Shown piece by piece: positions 1 through 9,931 of a DNA stretch of 64,000 nucleotides. The notes under the pieces were generated by a model. The model saw only the letters and a program-made list of their open reading frames with translations, made no database searches and was not told the DNA's origin. Position numbers and translations under genes: made by a program. The stretch lies in assembly GCA_963971535.1 (NCBI GenBank), contig OZ020598.1, positions 90,062,021 through 90,126,020 on the forward strand. Direction: 5' to 3'. The DNA comes from Notolepis coatsorum (lineage: Eukaryota > Chordata > Actinopteri > Aulopiformes > Paralepididae). Numbering within the stretch: position 1 is the first letter of the stretch; each line of letters opens with the position of its first letter.

Positions 1-277
1 TCAGTTAGTAGGTAGGTGTGTAAACCTACCCACGTTGTATTGTTTTGTTTTGTTTTTTGTTATTGTTCTGTTGTTTATATTCTGTTTGTATCTGTGCTCA
101 GGCTCCCTCCAAAAGCTTTAAATAGCTTCTTGGGAGACCTGGCACATGCACACAATTTGCGACATTGTTATCACATGAGGATACTCGCATGTAAAATGTA
201 TCGTGTGTGTGTGTGAATAAATTCATTCATTCATTCATTCATTCATTCATTCCTCAGCTGTGTCCATGCATTGTCAC
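1..277. other. Low-information flank with (ATTC)n microsatellite
   Basis: No gene or recognisable element is seen here. A perfect tetranucleotide (ATTC/TTCA) array runs from about 221 to 252. Confidence 0.6.
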
Positions 278-420
278 CAGTGGTGGGAAGTAACTTGTGT
301 ATTTTGTACTCAAGTACTGCACTTGAGTAGACTTTTGAGCTACTTGTACTTAGTATTAGGGAATGTTCACTCCATGTACATTTCAAAGGAAATAATGTTT
401 GTTTTTTCACTGCATTTTAT
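278..420. mobile_element. hAT-like transposon terminus (fragment)
   Basis: The segment begins CAGTGGTGGGAAGTAAC and continues with the ACTCAAGTACT / ACTTGAGTA motif pairs typical of short non-autonomous hAT elements in fish. The opposite terminus is not visible, so this is a fragment. The same end motif recurs at 7900-8000 and, in an intact element, at 9252-9784. From 420 to 900 I see nothing further that I can name. Confidence 0.5.
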
Positions 421-915
421 CTGAATCCATCCGTTACAAGTTACTTTGAAGAAAATGGTTTTGCATAGAAAACATGGCAAAAATGTATGAAGTTGATGTA
501 CTTTAAAATGTGAAGCCTGACAACTTCAATATACTGTAGCTGAACTACCATAACTGGACCACATACCACTTTAACAGAACCAATGGATTGAGGTTTGAAT
601 TCTTCCAAGCACTGGAATACACCAACATTGTGTAGAATGCATACTACTTTTAGTTGAGTAGAATTTTTTATTGCACTATGGACCTATAGCCCCATGCAGC
701 TACAATCAGGGTTCATACTACGGCTGAAGAATAAATCCAGAAGTCAGCAAATTATCTCTTGCAAATAATTATTTACATTTCAGAAGAAAATCAAAAGCAT
801 ATATATATATAATATTTTTTTCAAAATCATTGTACATTCTACATCATACTACATACGTTCTACAATCTACATCATACTACCCTACTACCATACTACTATG
901 ATTATATGCTTTTGA

Positions 916-934
916 CCCCCCCCCCCCCCCCCCC
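916..934. repeat. Poly-C tract
   Basis: An uninterrupted run of about 19 C lies directly before the 39-bp minisatellite. Confidence 0.9.
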
Positions 935-956
935 TCTCCGAAATGTTGATAAAAGG

Positions 957-1232
957 CAAGTGAATGATGTGTAACAGAGTGCAGATAGCCCGGTGATGCT
1001 GAATGGTGTGTAACAGAGTGCAGATAGCCCGGTGATGCTGAATGATGTATAACAGAGTGCAGATAGCCCGGGCGGTGATGCTGAATGATGTGTAACAGAG
1101 TGCAGACAGTCCGGGTGGTCATGCTGAATGATGTGTAACAGAGTGCAGATAGCCCGGTCATGCTGAATGATGTGTAACAGAGTGCAGATAGCCCGATGAT
1201 GCTGAATGATGTGTAACAGAGTGCAGATAGCC
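957..1232. repeat. Minisatellite, ~39-bp unit, about 7 copies
   Basis: Each unit contains GTGTAACAGAGTGCAG followed by TAGCCCGGT and ATGCTGAATGATG. Units differ by small indels (CCCGGTG, CCCGGGCGGTG, CCGGGTGGTC). The unit matches the right end and flank of the adjacent foldback MITE (TGTAACAAGGCTACACGCAG, CCCGGTCATGCTGAATGA at about 1518-1553). It therefore probably arose by amplification of that terminus. Confidence 0.85.
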
Positions 1233-1239
1233 CGGTCGC

Positions 1240-1545
1240 TTGAAGCCTTTTTACAACGCATCGCCGTTTCCGGGTTCCCGTTTTGCGCTCTGATTAGCCA
1301 GGTCATGTGACATGAGCGCCAATCGTGGGACGGCAAGTTTCTACACTGGTTAAGCTTAGGCATTCTTCGAAGTTGGTTAAGGTTAGAGTTTGTCTTAGAG
1401 CATGGCGATAGAACGCCAGGTAGTTTGCAGGCTGTTCGACGCGGAAATGGGCAAACACGCTATTGGGCGCACATGTCACATGACCTGGCCAATCAGAGCG
1501 CCGGAAACGCGGATGCGTTGTAACAAGGCTACACGCAGCCCGGTC
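1240..1545. mobile_element. Foldback MITE with ~75-bp imperfect inverted arms
   Basis: The left arm (about 1242-1322) pairs with the right arm (about 1466-1536). Matching blocks include AGCC..TTTACAACGCAT against ATGCGTTGTAACAAGGCT, and CCAGGTCATGTGACATG against CATGTCACATGACCTGG. The central part (about 1350-1455) is nearly identical to 21536-21645, so this is a multicopy family. Part of the arm (CATGTGACAT.TGCGCCAATCGTG) also occurs inside the hAT element near 31455. No transposase is present. Confidence 0.7.
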
Positions 1546-1649
1546 ATGCTGAATGAGTTATATATCCTGGATGCACTTCCTCTGCGCAACACAACTTTTA
1601 TCCGTCAATTAAATCAGCTAATCACATAGTCGACAATGTCCCACGATCG

Positions 1650-2450
1650 TCAGCCGAGGGTAGAGTCGTGTTGAGACGAGGACAGCCGAGGGTAGAGTTG
1701 TGTTGAGACGAGGACAGCCGAGGGTAGAGTTGTGTTGAGACGAGGACAGCCGAGGGTAGAGTTGTGTTGAGACGAGGACAGCCGAGGGTAGAGTTGTGTT
1801 GAGACGAGGACAGCCAAGGGTAGAGTTGTGTTGAGACGAGGACAGCCGAGGGTAGAGTTGTGTTGAGACGAGGACAGCCGAGGGTAGAGTTGTGTTTAAG
1901 ACGAGGACAGCCGAGGGTAGAGTTGTGTTTTTTTTTTTTTTTTTTTTTTTTTATCTTTCTTCCCCTCCTTTTTCCCGATTTTTCTCCCATCCCACCCTTC
2001 CTGGTTGTTGCGTACTTTCCCCTACTGTTGGTCCGGGAGACCGGAGACTGTCACATGCTTTCCTCCGACGCATGTGCAGCCTGGGGCAGGCCAACCTGGC
2101 CGCGCAGGTTCTCACCGGGGAGAGTGTAGCGTGTAGGAAGCCACACTATCTCTCCTCAGTTCCAACCCTCTCTGAGCAGGCGCCCCGACCGAACTGTAGG
2201 GGTCGCTGTCCACAACGCCCAGGACCCACCCTTCAGCTTTCCCACCCCCTGATACAGCCAATTGTATCAGTGTGAGAGGCCAGCCAAGCTGATAGCAACG
2301 CCGGGAGCTGGATTCGAACAGGCGAATCCTAGTGTCTCCCGGTGTTGGTGACGAACGTAATCTCCGTGCGCCACCTGCCCCCCCCCGTAGAGTTGTGTTT
2401 AAGACGAGGTCAGCCGAGGGTAGAGTCGTGTTGAGACGAGGACAGCCGTC
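1650..2450. repeat. Minisatellite, 32-bp unit, interrupted by a SINE
   Basis: The unit runs through GACAGCCGAGGGTAGAG and TTGTGTTGAGACGAG. About nine copies lie at 1650-1930, and the array resumes at 2387-2450 after the SINE. Most units are identical apart from occasional C/T and A/G changes. Confidence 0.9.
1931..2386 (-). mobile_element. tRNA-derived SINE inserted in the minisatellite
   Basis: The element reads on the minus strand. Its tRNA-like head is near 2385, with a B-box (GTTCGAATCC) on that strand at about 2311-2322, and its poly(A) tail appears as a poly-T run of about 22 nt from 1931. GTAGAGTTGTGTTT occurs on both sides (1917-1930 and 2387-2400) as the target-site duplication, although each minisatellite unit carries a similar motif. 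The body resembles the SINEs at 18017-18494, 24062-24547 and 62752-63078. Confidence 0.85.
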
Positions 2451-3150
2451 GGCGCTACGCATGTCTGGAGAGACGACAAGGGATTTGGATCATTTTTAGT
2501 TCTTCAAAATGAAAGAAGAACTGTGGAGAAAGTCTGGAAACCCACCAGCACGCAGCACTCCGCTTCAGCCTTCTCTTCTCTGTCGCAGAATGACTACCAC
2601 CAGCTGTCAAAGCAGTCCAAACACAGAGCTTTGGGGAAAGTACAGCGTTCTTTTAAATTAAAAAAGTATGTATGGACCCCGCGGAAGCAGAAGTAACCCA
2701 CGGAGAAGCGGCTTCAGTTGCAGGAGCGCCATATGGTTTCAACTCCGTATTCATTCCACGATATTGGAATTACTACTATGATCACACACGCTATAATTCA
2801 GCCCAGCCTTTGTTATGAAACCCAGAGTTCAATTGATTTGTAGTCTGTTTAAAGGAAACAGTGCTCAGTGCAACTCGATACAAGCAGGGCTTCCCACGCT
2901 GCTGCGCGGTCGAGGCGCGGGGGGCAGCTTCGCATAAGAACCTCAGCGTCTTGATTCAGGAAGACCCCCCAAAAACCTACCGGAAGGAGCGTTAGAGAAC
3001 ATTAACTCTTCCAATTGTTTATTATACATTTTCGCTATTTATAAATATAATCTATGAAAGCATCTGTAGGCTACTAGGGCTGAAATATCTGAAATATATA
3101 TATTTTTATATATATAAATAACCTTTTGACTATCCTCTATCATGCATTCT
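2451..3150. other. No recognised gene; one unassigned open frame
   Basis: A plus-strand frame stays open for roughly 85 codons (about 2440-2698). It has no homology I can name, no convincing start and no coding neighbours. The rest (2700-3150) is AT-rich and shows nothing recognisable. Confidence 0.3.
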
Positions 3151-3159
3151 TCCTACTAA

Positions 3160-3335
3160 ATATATTAATATGTCTTTACTACTATGCACTCAACACTGCA
3201 GCATACAAGTTTCAGCACTGTTTGATGAACATTGTTACTGTAAGAGTTGTACCCTTCCTGCTGACTTGTCGTACAGAACTTGTAAGTCGTTTTGGATACA
3301 AGCGTTCAGCTAAATGACTAAATTTAAATGTAATA
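3160..3335 (+). mobile_element. LINE/SINE 3' tail fragment (L2-like)
   Basis: The sequence GATGAACATTGTTACT ... GTTGTACCCTTCCTGCTG ... GGATACAAGCGT.CAGCTAAATGA matches 8795-8893 in this window. It has the shape of the conserved 3' tail shared by fish L2-like LINEs and their SINE partners. Only the tail is present. Confidence 0.55.
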
Positions 3336-3672
3336 GGGCTGCCACCTCAGTAAGTCATATTTTCAATTAGTCAAGTAACTTGTTGGTTTGGTCTTAGTCA
3401 ACAAATTTGTCCCTAGATTTTTTGTCTTAGTCAAGCAAGTCAAACAATTTGTTGGTACATTTCTATGAATTTTCTTTTACAAGCTGGATGAGGAAATAAA
3501 ATGGAAAACACCTCTCCGGTAAGCACTAGATTTAAAGAGATCCCTCTGTATTATTGCATGTGGGAAACTCAAATTGTACAGATTTGTCGATTGAACCACC
3601 AAATCAATTTGTTGACAAATCCTATGACTATTAATGGACTACGGATTTCTTCAGTCTAAGAAAATCCTAACC

Positions 3673-3682
3673 ACCCCCCCAA

Positions 3683-3713
<31 letters not shown>

Positions 3714-3777
3714 ACACATACACACACACACACACAGATACAGTATACATACACACACACACACACACGCACGCACG

Positions 3778-3823
<46 letters not shown>

Positions 3824-3860
3824 CACACACACACAGACACAGACACACACACACAGAGCC
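3673..3860. repeat. (CA)n microsatellite with preceding C tracts
   Basis: C runs at 3673-3699 lead into an interrupted (CA)n tract containing GCACGCAC and CAGACA variants. All long open frames here are low-complexity artefacts. Confidence 0.95.
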
Positions 3861-3989
3861 AGTAGCACCTTGATGAGAAAATGTCCTGCAGGAAACCATG
3901 AAAGACAATAAAATGTACAGGCAACCATAAAGTCTAGATTGCCTGTGCAGTTACATTGAGTTACAGTCCCTATGGCCTGATGGCTGAGA

Positions 3990-6972
3990 GGAGGTGGTAG
4001 AGGAGGTAGTAATGGAGGTGGTAGAGGCGGTGGTAGAGGAGGTGGTAGAGGGGGTGGTAGAGGAGGTGGTAGAGGAGGTGGTAATGGAGGTGGTAGAGGA
4101 GGTGGTAATGGAGGTGGTAGAGGGGGTGGCAGAGGAGGTGGTAATGGAGGTAGTAGAGGAGGTAGTAATGGAGGTGGTAGATGAGGTGGTAGAGGGGGTG
4201 GTAGAGGAGGTGGTAATGGAGGTGGTAGAGGAGGTGGTAATGGAGGTGGTAGATGAGGTGGTAGAGGAGGTGGTAATGGAGGTGGTAGAGGGGGTGGTAG
4301 AGGAGGTGGTAGAGGAGGTGGTAATGGAGGTGGTAGAGGCGGTGGTAGAGGAGGTGGTAATGGAGGTGGTAGAGGGGGTGGCAGAGGAGGTGGTAATGGA
4401 GGTAGTAGAGGAGGTGGTAATGGAGGTGGTAGAGGAGGTGGTAATGGAGGTGGTAATGGAGGTGGTAGAGGAGGTGGTAATGGAGGTGGTAGATGAGGTG
4501 GTAGAGGGGGTGGTAGAGGAGGTGGTAATGGAGGTGGTAGAGGAGGTGGTAATGGAGGTGGTAGATGAGGTGGTAGAGGGGGTGGTAGAGGAGGTGGTAA
4601 TGGAGGTGGTAGAGGGGGTGGTAGAGGAGGTGGTAATGGAGGTGGTAGAGGAGGTGGTAGAGGAGGTAGTAGAGGAGGTAGTAATGGAGGTGGTAGATGA
4701 GGTGGTAGAGGGGGTGGTAGAGGAGGTGGTAATGGAGGTGGTAGAGGAGGTGGTAATGGAGGTGGTAGATGAGGTGGTAGATGAGGTGGTAATGGAGGTG
4801 GTAGAGGGGGTGGTAGAGGAGGTGGTAATGGAGGTGGTAGAGGAGGTGGTAATGGAGGTGGTAATGGAGGTGGTAATGGAGGTGGTAGAGGAGGTAGTAG
4901 ATGAGGTGGTAGAGGAGGTGGTAATGGAGGTAGTAGAGGAGGTAGTAGGGGAGGTGGTAGAGGAGGTGGTAGGGGGGGTGGTAGAGGAGGTGGTAGAGGA
5001 GGTGGTAATGGAGGTGGTAGAGGAGGTGGTGGAGGAGGTGGTAGTAGAGGAGGTGGTAGAGGAGGTGGTAGAGGAGGTGGTAGAGGAGGTGGTAGAGGAG
5101 GTGGTAATGGAGGTGGTAGAGGAGGTGGTAGAGGAGGTGGTAGAGGAGGTGGTAGAGGAGGTGGTAGAGGAGGTGGTAATGGAGGTAGTAATGGAGGTGG
5201 TAGATGAGGTGGTAGAGGGGGTGGTAGAGGAGGTGGTAATGGAGGTGGTAGAGGAGGTGGTAGAGGAGGTGGTAATGGAGGTGGTAGAGGAGGTGGTAAT
5301 GGAGGTGGTAATGGAGGTGGTAGAGGAGGTAGTAGATGAGGTGGTAGAGGAGGTGGTAGGGGGGGTGGTAGAGGAGGTACTAGAGGAGGTGGTAATGGAG
5401 GTGGTAGAGGAGGTGGTAATGGAGGTGGTAGAGGAGGTGGTGGAGGAGGTGGTAGTAGAGGAGGTGGTAGAGGAGGTGGTAGAGGAGGTGGTAGAGGAGG
5501 TGGTAGAGGAGGTGGTAATGGAGGTGGTAGAGGAGGTGGTAGAGGAGGTGGTAGAGGAGGTGGTAGAGGAGGTGGTAGAGGAGGTGGTAATGGAGGTGGT
5601 AGAGGAGGTGGTAGAGGGGGTGGTAGAGGAGGTGGTAATGGAGGTGGTAGAGGAGGTGGTAGAGGAGGTGGTAATGGAGGTACTAGAGGAGGTGGTAGAG
5701 GAGGTGGTAGAGGAGGTGGTAGAGGAGGTGGTAATGGAGGTGGTAGAGGAGGTGGTAATGGAGGTGGTAGAGGAGGTGGTAGAGGAGGTGGTAGAGGAGG
5801 TGGTAGAGGAGGTGGTAGAGGAGGTGGTAATGGAGGTGGTAATGGAGGTGGTAGAGGAGGTAGTAGAGGAGGTGGTAGAGGAGGTGGTAGAGGAGGTGGT
5901 AGAGGAGGTGGTAATGGAGGTGGTAGAGGAGGTGGTAGAGGAGGTGGTAGAGGAGGTGGTAATGGAGGTGGTAGAGGAGGTAGTAGAGGAGGTGGTAGAG
6001 GAGGTGGTAGAGGAGGTGGTAGAGGAGGTGGTAATGGAGGTGGTAATGGAGGTGGTAGAGGAGGTGGTAGAGGAGGTGGTAGAGGAGGTGGTAGAGGAAG
6101 TGGTAATGGAGGTGGTAGAGGAGGTGGTAGAGGAGGTGGTAGAGGAGGTGGTAGAGGAGGTGGTAGAGGAGGTGGTAATGGAGGTGGTAGAGGAGGTGGT
6201 AGAGGAGGTGGTAATGGAGGTGGTAGAGGAGGTGGTAGAGGAGGTGGTAGAGGAGGTGGTAATGGAGGTGGTAGAGGAGGTGGTAGAGGAGGTAGTAGAG
6301 GAGGTGGTAGAGGAGGTGGTAGAGGAGGTGGTAGAGGAGGTAGTAGAGGAGGTGGTAGAGGAGGTGGTAGAGGAGGTGGTAGAGGAGGTGGTAGAGGAGG
6401 TGGTAGAGGAGGTGGTAATGGAGGTGGTAGAGGAGGTGGTAGAGGAGGTGGTAGAGGAGGTGGTAGAGGAGGTGGTAGAGGAGGTGGTAGAGGAGGTGGT
6501 AGAGGAGGTGGTAGAGGAGGTGGTAGAGGAGGTACTAGAGGAGGTGGTAGAGGAGGTGGTAGAGGAGGTGGTAGAGGAGGTAGTAATGGAGGTAGTAGAG
6601 GAGGTGGTAGAGGAGGTGGTAGAGGAGGTGGTAGAGGAGGTGGTAGAGGAGGTGGTAATGGAGGTGGTAATGGAGGTAGTAGAGGAGGTGGTAGAGGAGG
6701 TGGTAGAGGAGGTGGTAGAGGAGGTGGTAATGGAGGTGGTAGAGGAGGTGGTAGAGGAGGTGGTAGAGGAGGTGGTAGAGGAGGTAGTAGAGGAGGTGGT
6801 AGAGGAGGTGGTAATGGAGGTGGTAGAGGAGGTAGTAGAGGAGGTGGTAGAGGAGGTGGTAATGGAGGTGGTAGAGGAGGTGGTAGAGGAGGTGGTAGAG
6901 GAGGTGGTAATGGAGGTGGTAGAGGAGGTGGTAGAGGAGGTGGTAATGGAGGTGGTAGAGGAGGTAGTAGTG
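3990..6972. repeat. Giant 12-bp minisatellite (GGAGGTGGTAGA)n, ~3 kb
   Basis: About 245 tandem units of GGAGGTGGTAGA occur with GGAGGTGGTAAT, AGTAGA, GGGGGTGGC and similar variants. Because the unit is 12 bp, one plus-strand frame stays open for about 1000 codons (Val/Glu-only) and another reads Gly-rich with occasional stops. The monotonous composition and lack of flanking coding context argue against a gene. The plus strand is almost free of C, giving very strong G/C skew with regularly spaced GG tracts. The array lies upstream of the plus-strand exons at 7350-9931, and so probably in an intron of that gene. Confidence 0.93.
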
Positions 6973-7034
6973 TTCGATTGGTTTTTTATTCTTCTCAGCC
7001 TGAACTGAGTACTAGAGTGGAGGGTAAGAAACTC

Positions 7035-7299
7035 TTAAAGGGGAATGCCACCCATTTTAAGAAATCACTATACGTTCCTCCTGTGCCCCAGGACAGTTCA
7101 GCCAGTATCTGTGAACACGCACCACTCTCTCCTAGAGCTAGAGCAGCCCCAGATGTTACATCCCAGTGACATCACCGATTGTAGGGCTCTCTCTAGCTTC
7201 AGGAGAGAGTGGTGCGTGTTCACAAATACTGACTGAACTGTCCTGAGACACAGGAGGAACGTCATGTGAATTCTTAAAATGGGTAGCATTCCCCTTCGA
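7035..7299. mobile_element. piggyBac-like foldback MITE
   Basis: Arms of about 95 bp begin AGGGGAATGCCACCCATTTT at 7039 and end with the complementary AAAATGGGTAGCATTCCCCT at 7295. The interior pairs through CACTCTCTCCT / AGGAGAGAGTG. TTAA precedes the left end (7035-7038). The right flank is TCGA, consistent with a degenerated TTAA duplication. A related right end, with intact TTAA, lies at 41495-41503. Confidence 0.75.
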
Positions 7300-7349
7300 G
7301 GTTGGGATGGTCACAATTTAAGACTGATCTTTGTCTCTCCCCCCTGCAG

Positions 7350-9931
7350 CTCCCAAGGTGGACAGGGAACAGGCTGACGGACCTGCCAGAACAGTCTCAT
7401 CAATGGTAAGAAACCCCATTGCATTAACACAGAAAGTAACAAATCACAATTACCAGAGGTGGAAAGTAGCTAATTAGAGTTACCACAGGTGGGACGTAGC
7501 TCATTAGAGTTACCAGAGTTGGAAAGTAGCTAATTAGAGTTACCAGAGGTGGAAAGTAACTAATCACAATTACCAGAGGTGGAAAGTAGCTAATTAGAGT
7601 TACCAGAGGTGGAAAGTAGCTAATTAGAGTTACCAGAGGTGGAAAGTAGCTAATTAGAGTTACCACAGGTGGGACGTAGCTAATTAGAGTTACCAGAGGT
7701 GGAAAGTAGCTACTTAGAGTTACCAGAGGTGGAAAGTAGCTAATTAGAGTTACCAGAGGTGGAAAGTAACTAATCACAATTACCAGAGGTGGAAAGTAGC
7801 TAATTAGAGTTACCAGAGGTGGAAAGTAACTTATTAGAGTTACCAGAGGTGGGAAGTAGCTCATTAGAGTTACCAGAGTTGGAAAGTAACTAATTACAGT
7901 TACCAGAGATAGAAAACAACTAATATACTTGAGTACTGTACTCAAAGTACAGATGTATTTGAGAATTTCCATTTGAGGAAACTTCTGACTTTTACTCCAC
8001 TACATTTCAAAATAAATATTCTAGTTTTTAGGCTAGACCATTCATCTGAACCATACAGACTTTGTGGAAAAGGTTTTGTATAATATATAAATCGTATATA
8101 TAACATAATAAAAGTTTCAAAGTTCAAGCCTGCAACTCAGATCTTTCAATCTTCAGCTAGTGTTGAAATGATTTAGTTTGAAATGAAAATGTTTTTCGAG
8201 TCCATATAATAGCCAGACCCTCTGTTTCGCCAAGCTTCATGGAGGTTCTGGGGAACATCTCGTCAAAACAACTGGGTTAACGAGACAGTGGAAATCCTGA
8301 GGCAGCCATTTTATAAGAGCTAAGGCCTCTGGATTTACACGCTCGCTCAAGGCTGTGAGTTTGAAAAACGTCCGTCTCCAGAAACGGCAACTCTGGTTAG
8401 TTTCCTGAGTGCCGGTGGCACGCTCCGCTCCCATTGGTTTGTAGCAGGACATTAGTAGTATTACAACAGGCCACTGTGTCTTTTTTTTTAACCCACCTTT
8501 GCGCTCAATGTTCCCCAGACCTGAAGCGTGATGGAATGGAGGTCTGGCCACGTGAGATTAATATAGCAGAGGAATAATGTGAAAGTAGACCTTACATTAG
8601 ATCATGTGCATACTGTATCATACCCACCACAGTTAGGACAGCCGAAACCCGTCCAATCTTTCACCGTCGACTAAAGACGCACTTCATCAATGATTATCTA
8701 AAAAAATAATAATACAAAACTCTAACCCTAACTAACCTTACTGTCATGCACTTGTCCTAATATACTAACCTACACTGTAGCACTCAACACTTTGATGAAC
8801 ATTGTTACTCAGCTGATAGAGTTGTACCCTTCCTGCTGTCTTGTTGTCAAAGCTTTGGATAAAAGCGTCAGCTAAATGACAAAATGTAAATGTATCTGGT
8901 GGCTATTCTTTAAACATGTCCTTCCTTCTCTTCCACAGTCCAACTCTCAGGGCTTCAGAAATGGTGAGTCTTTACTTTCCTTAACATGACATTCACGTGA
9001 CATGACATGTTTTTACATACGTATATTTCTATGTAAAAACACTAACTAAACCCAGCCTATCCTACTGGACAAATGTGTCCAAAAGATCATACTGATTACT
9101 TTTTTTTTTTTGTCTTTTTTTTTTTTTTGCTTCGATTTCTAGCAGGTTATACATTTGTCGGTATCAGATTTGAGTATTGGGGAAATTCTCTTGATACCGA
9201 TATGCAATACCGGTATCAGTGTATCCCTGGTTGATAGCAGTGGGTAGTGACCAGGGGTGTAAAGTACTTGAGTAATTGTACTTCGTTACAATACTTAAGT
9301 GCTGTTTTGGGGGATTTGTACTTTACTCGAGTATTATTAGGTTTGTATACTTGTACTTTTACTCAATTACATTTCAGAGAAAAAAAACATACTTTTTACT
9401 CCTTACATTTAAAATGCAGGCCTACAAAGTACAAATCACGCAGGTCCAAAACATTTTATTAGTATATTTGTTTCTCTGGCCGAACTAACGTTAACGTTAT
9501 TAATCCTGTGGCCGCACTTTATTTAAAAACAGCCAATCAAATCCCCATCAATGGAAAATTAACCCGCCCATTCCCATGCTGATTAGTCCTTGTGCAAGAC
9601 TAGAAAGCGGGGATCTTTGATTAAACACCATGCTATCAGAAGAATAGACAGTCCGAAAAAAAGTTTGTAGAAACTTTTTGACTTTTACTCTAGTGTGGTT
9701 TTAGCCAGATACTCTGACTTTTACTTTGAGACGGTACCCATACTTTCCCTTAAGTATAATTTCTGGGTACTTTTTACACCCCTGGTAGTGACTAGTGTGA
9801 TATTTCCGTTGTAGGCTCTGGGTCGCAGGCAGAGGTGTTCCACTCACCACGCTGTCTGTGTTTGTTTTTCAGAGGACCTCTTCCAGAAGGTCATGAAGAG
9901 CCATTCCAGTAGAACGATGACCCGCCAGTAA
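7350..9931 (+). CDS. 3' end of an unidentified spliced gene (three coding exons)
   Basis: Three exons with consensus splice sites share one frame: 7350-7405 (56 nt; acceptor CCCCCCTGCAG, donor GTAAGA), a 25-nt microexon at 8939-8963 (acceptor CTTCTCTTCCACAG, donor GTGAGT) and 9873-9931 (acceptor TTTGTTTTTCAG, stop TAA at 9929-9931). Their phases fit (G from 8963 plus AG from 9873 gives Glu). The last exon encodes EDLFQKVMKSHSSRTMTRQ. I do not recognise the protein. Its final residues faintly resemble a degenerate GoLoco motif (acidic-x-L-F....S-x-S-S-R) but lack the diagnostic DQR, so no function is assigned. Upstream exons must lie before 7350, possibly outside the window. The first intron contains a minisatellite and MITEs, and the second contains an intact hAT MITE. 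Confidence 0.6.
7430..7920. repeat. Minisatellite, 30-bp unit, ~16 copies, derived from a hAT end
   Basis: Units contain TTACCAGAGGTGGAAAGTAG and CTAATTAGAG, with CTAATCACAA and GGGACGTAG variants. The array runs directly into TTGAGTACTGTACTCAAAGTA and TGACTTTTACTCCACTACAT (7928-8006). These are the terminal motifs of a fish hAT element, so the array looks like a tandemly amplified transposon terminus. It lies inside an intron of the unidentified gene. Confidence 0.88.
8212..8548. mobile_element. Short MITE with GCCAGACC ends
   Basis: GCCAGACC at 8212-8219 pairs with GGTCTGGC at 8541-8548. Inner blocks (CGCCAAGCTTCATGG, GAAGCGTGATGGAATGGAGG) pair weakly. I find no target-site duplication and no coding capacity. 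Confidence 0.5.
8635..8895 (+). mobile_element. L2-like LINE/SINE 3' end fragment
   Basis: The start reads in frame as a LINE C-terminal block (ETRPIFHRRLKTHFINDYL) and stops. It continues through a 3' UTR ending TTTGGATAAAAGCGTCAGC and TAAATGACAAAATGTAAATG, the conserved tail of fish L2-like elements. It lies in an intron just upstream of the 25-nt microexon. Confidence 0.65.
9252..9784. mobile_element. Intact hAT-type MITE (533 bp) with 8-bp TSD
   Basis: The terminal inverted repeats are CAGGGGTGTAAAGTACTTG at the left and TACTTTTTACACCCCTG at the right. The element is flanked by a perfect 8-bp duplication GTAGTGAC (9244-9251 and 9785-9792), the size produced by hAT transposases. There is no open frame of note. 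It lies in the last intron of the unidentified gene. Confidence 0.9.

Noticed and set aside
957-1232. Possible CRISPR-like array
   Set aside because: The units are contiguous with no unique spacers, in a eukaryotic context.
2440-2698. Open frame of about 85 codons
   Set aside because: No start, no homology and no splice partners; a frame of this length can occur by chance.
3994-7008. 1004-codon open frame of Val/Glu repeats
   Set aside because: It is produced by a 12-bp tandem repeat with no stop in that register, no recognisable protein and no promoter or splice context.
9873-9931. GoLoco motif in the terminal exon
   Set aside because: The DQR core is absent and only a loose pattern remains, so no G-protein regulatory function is claimed.
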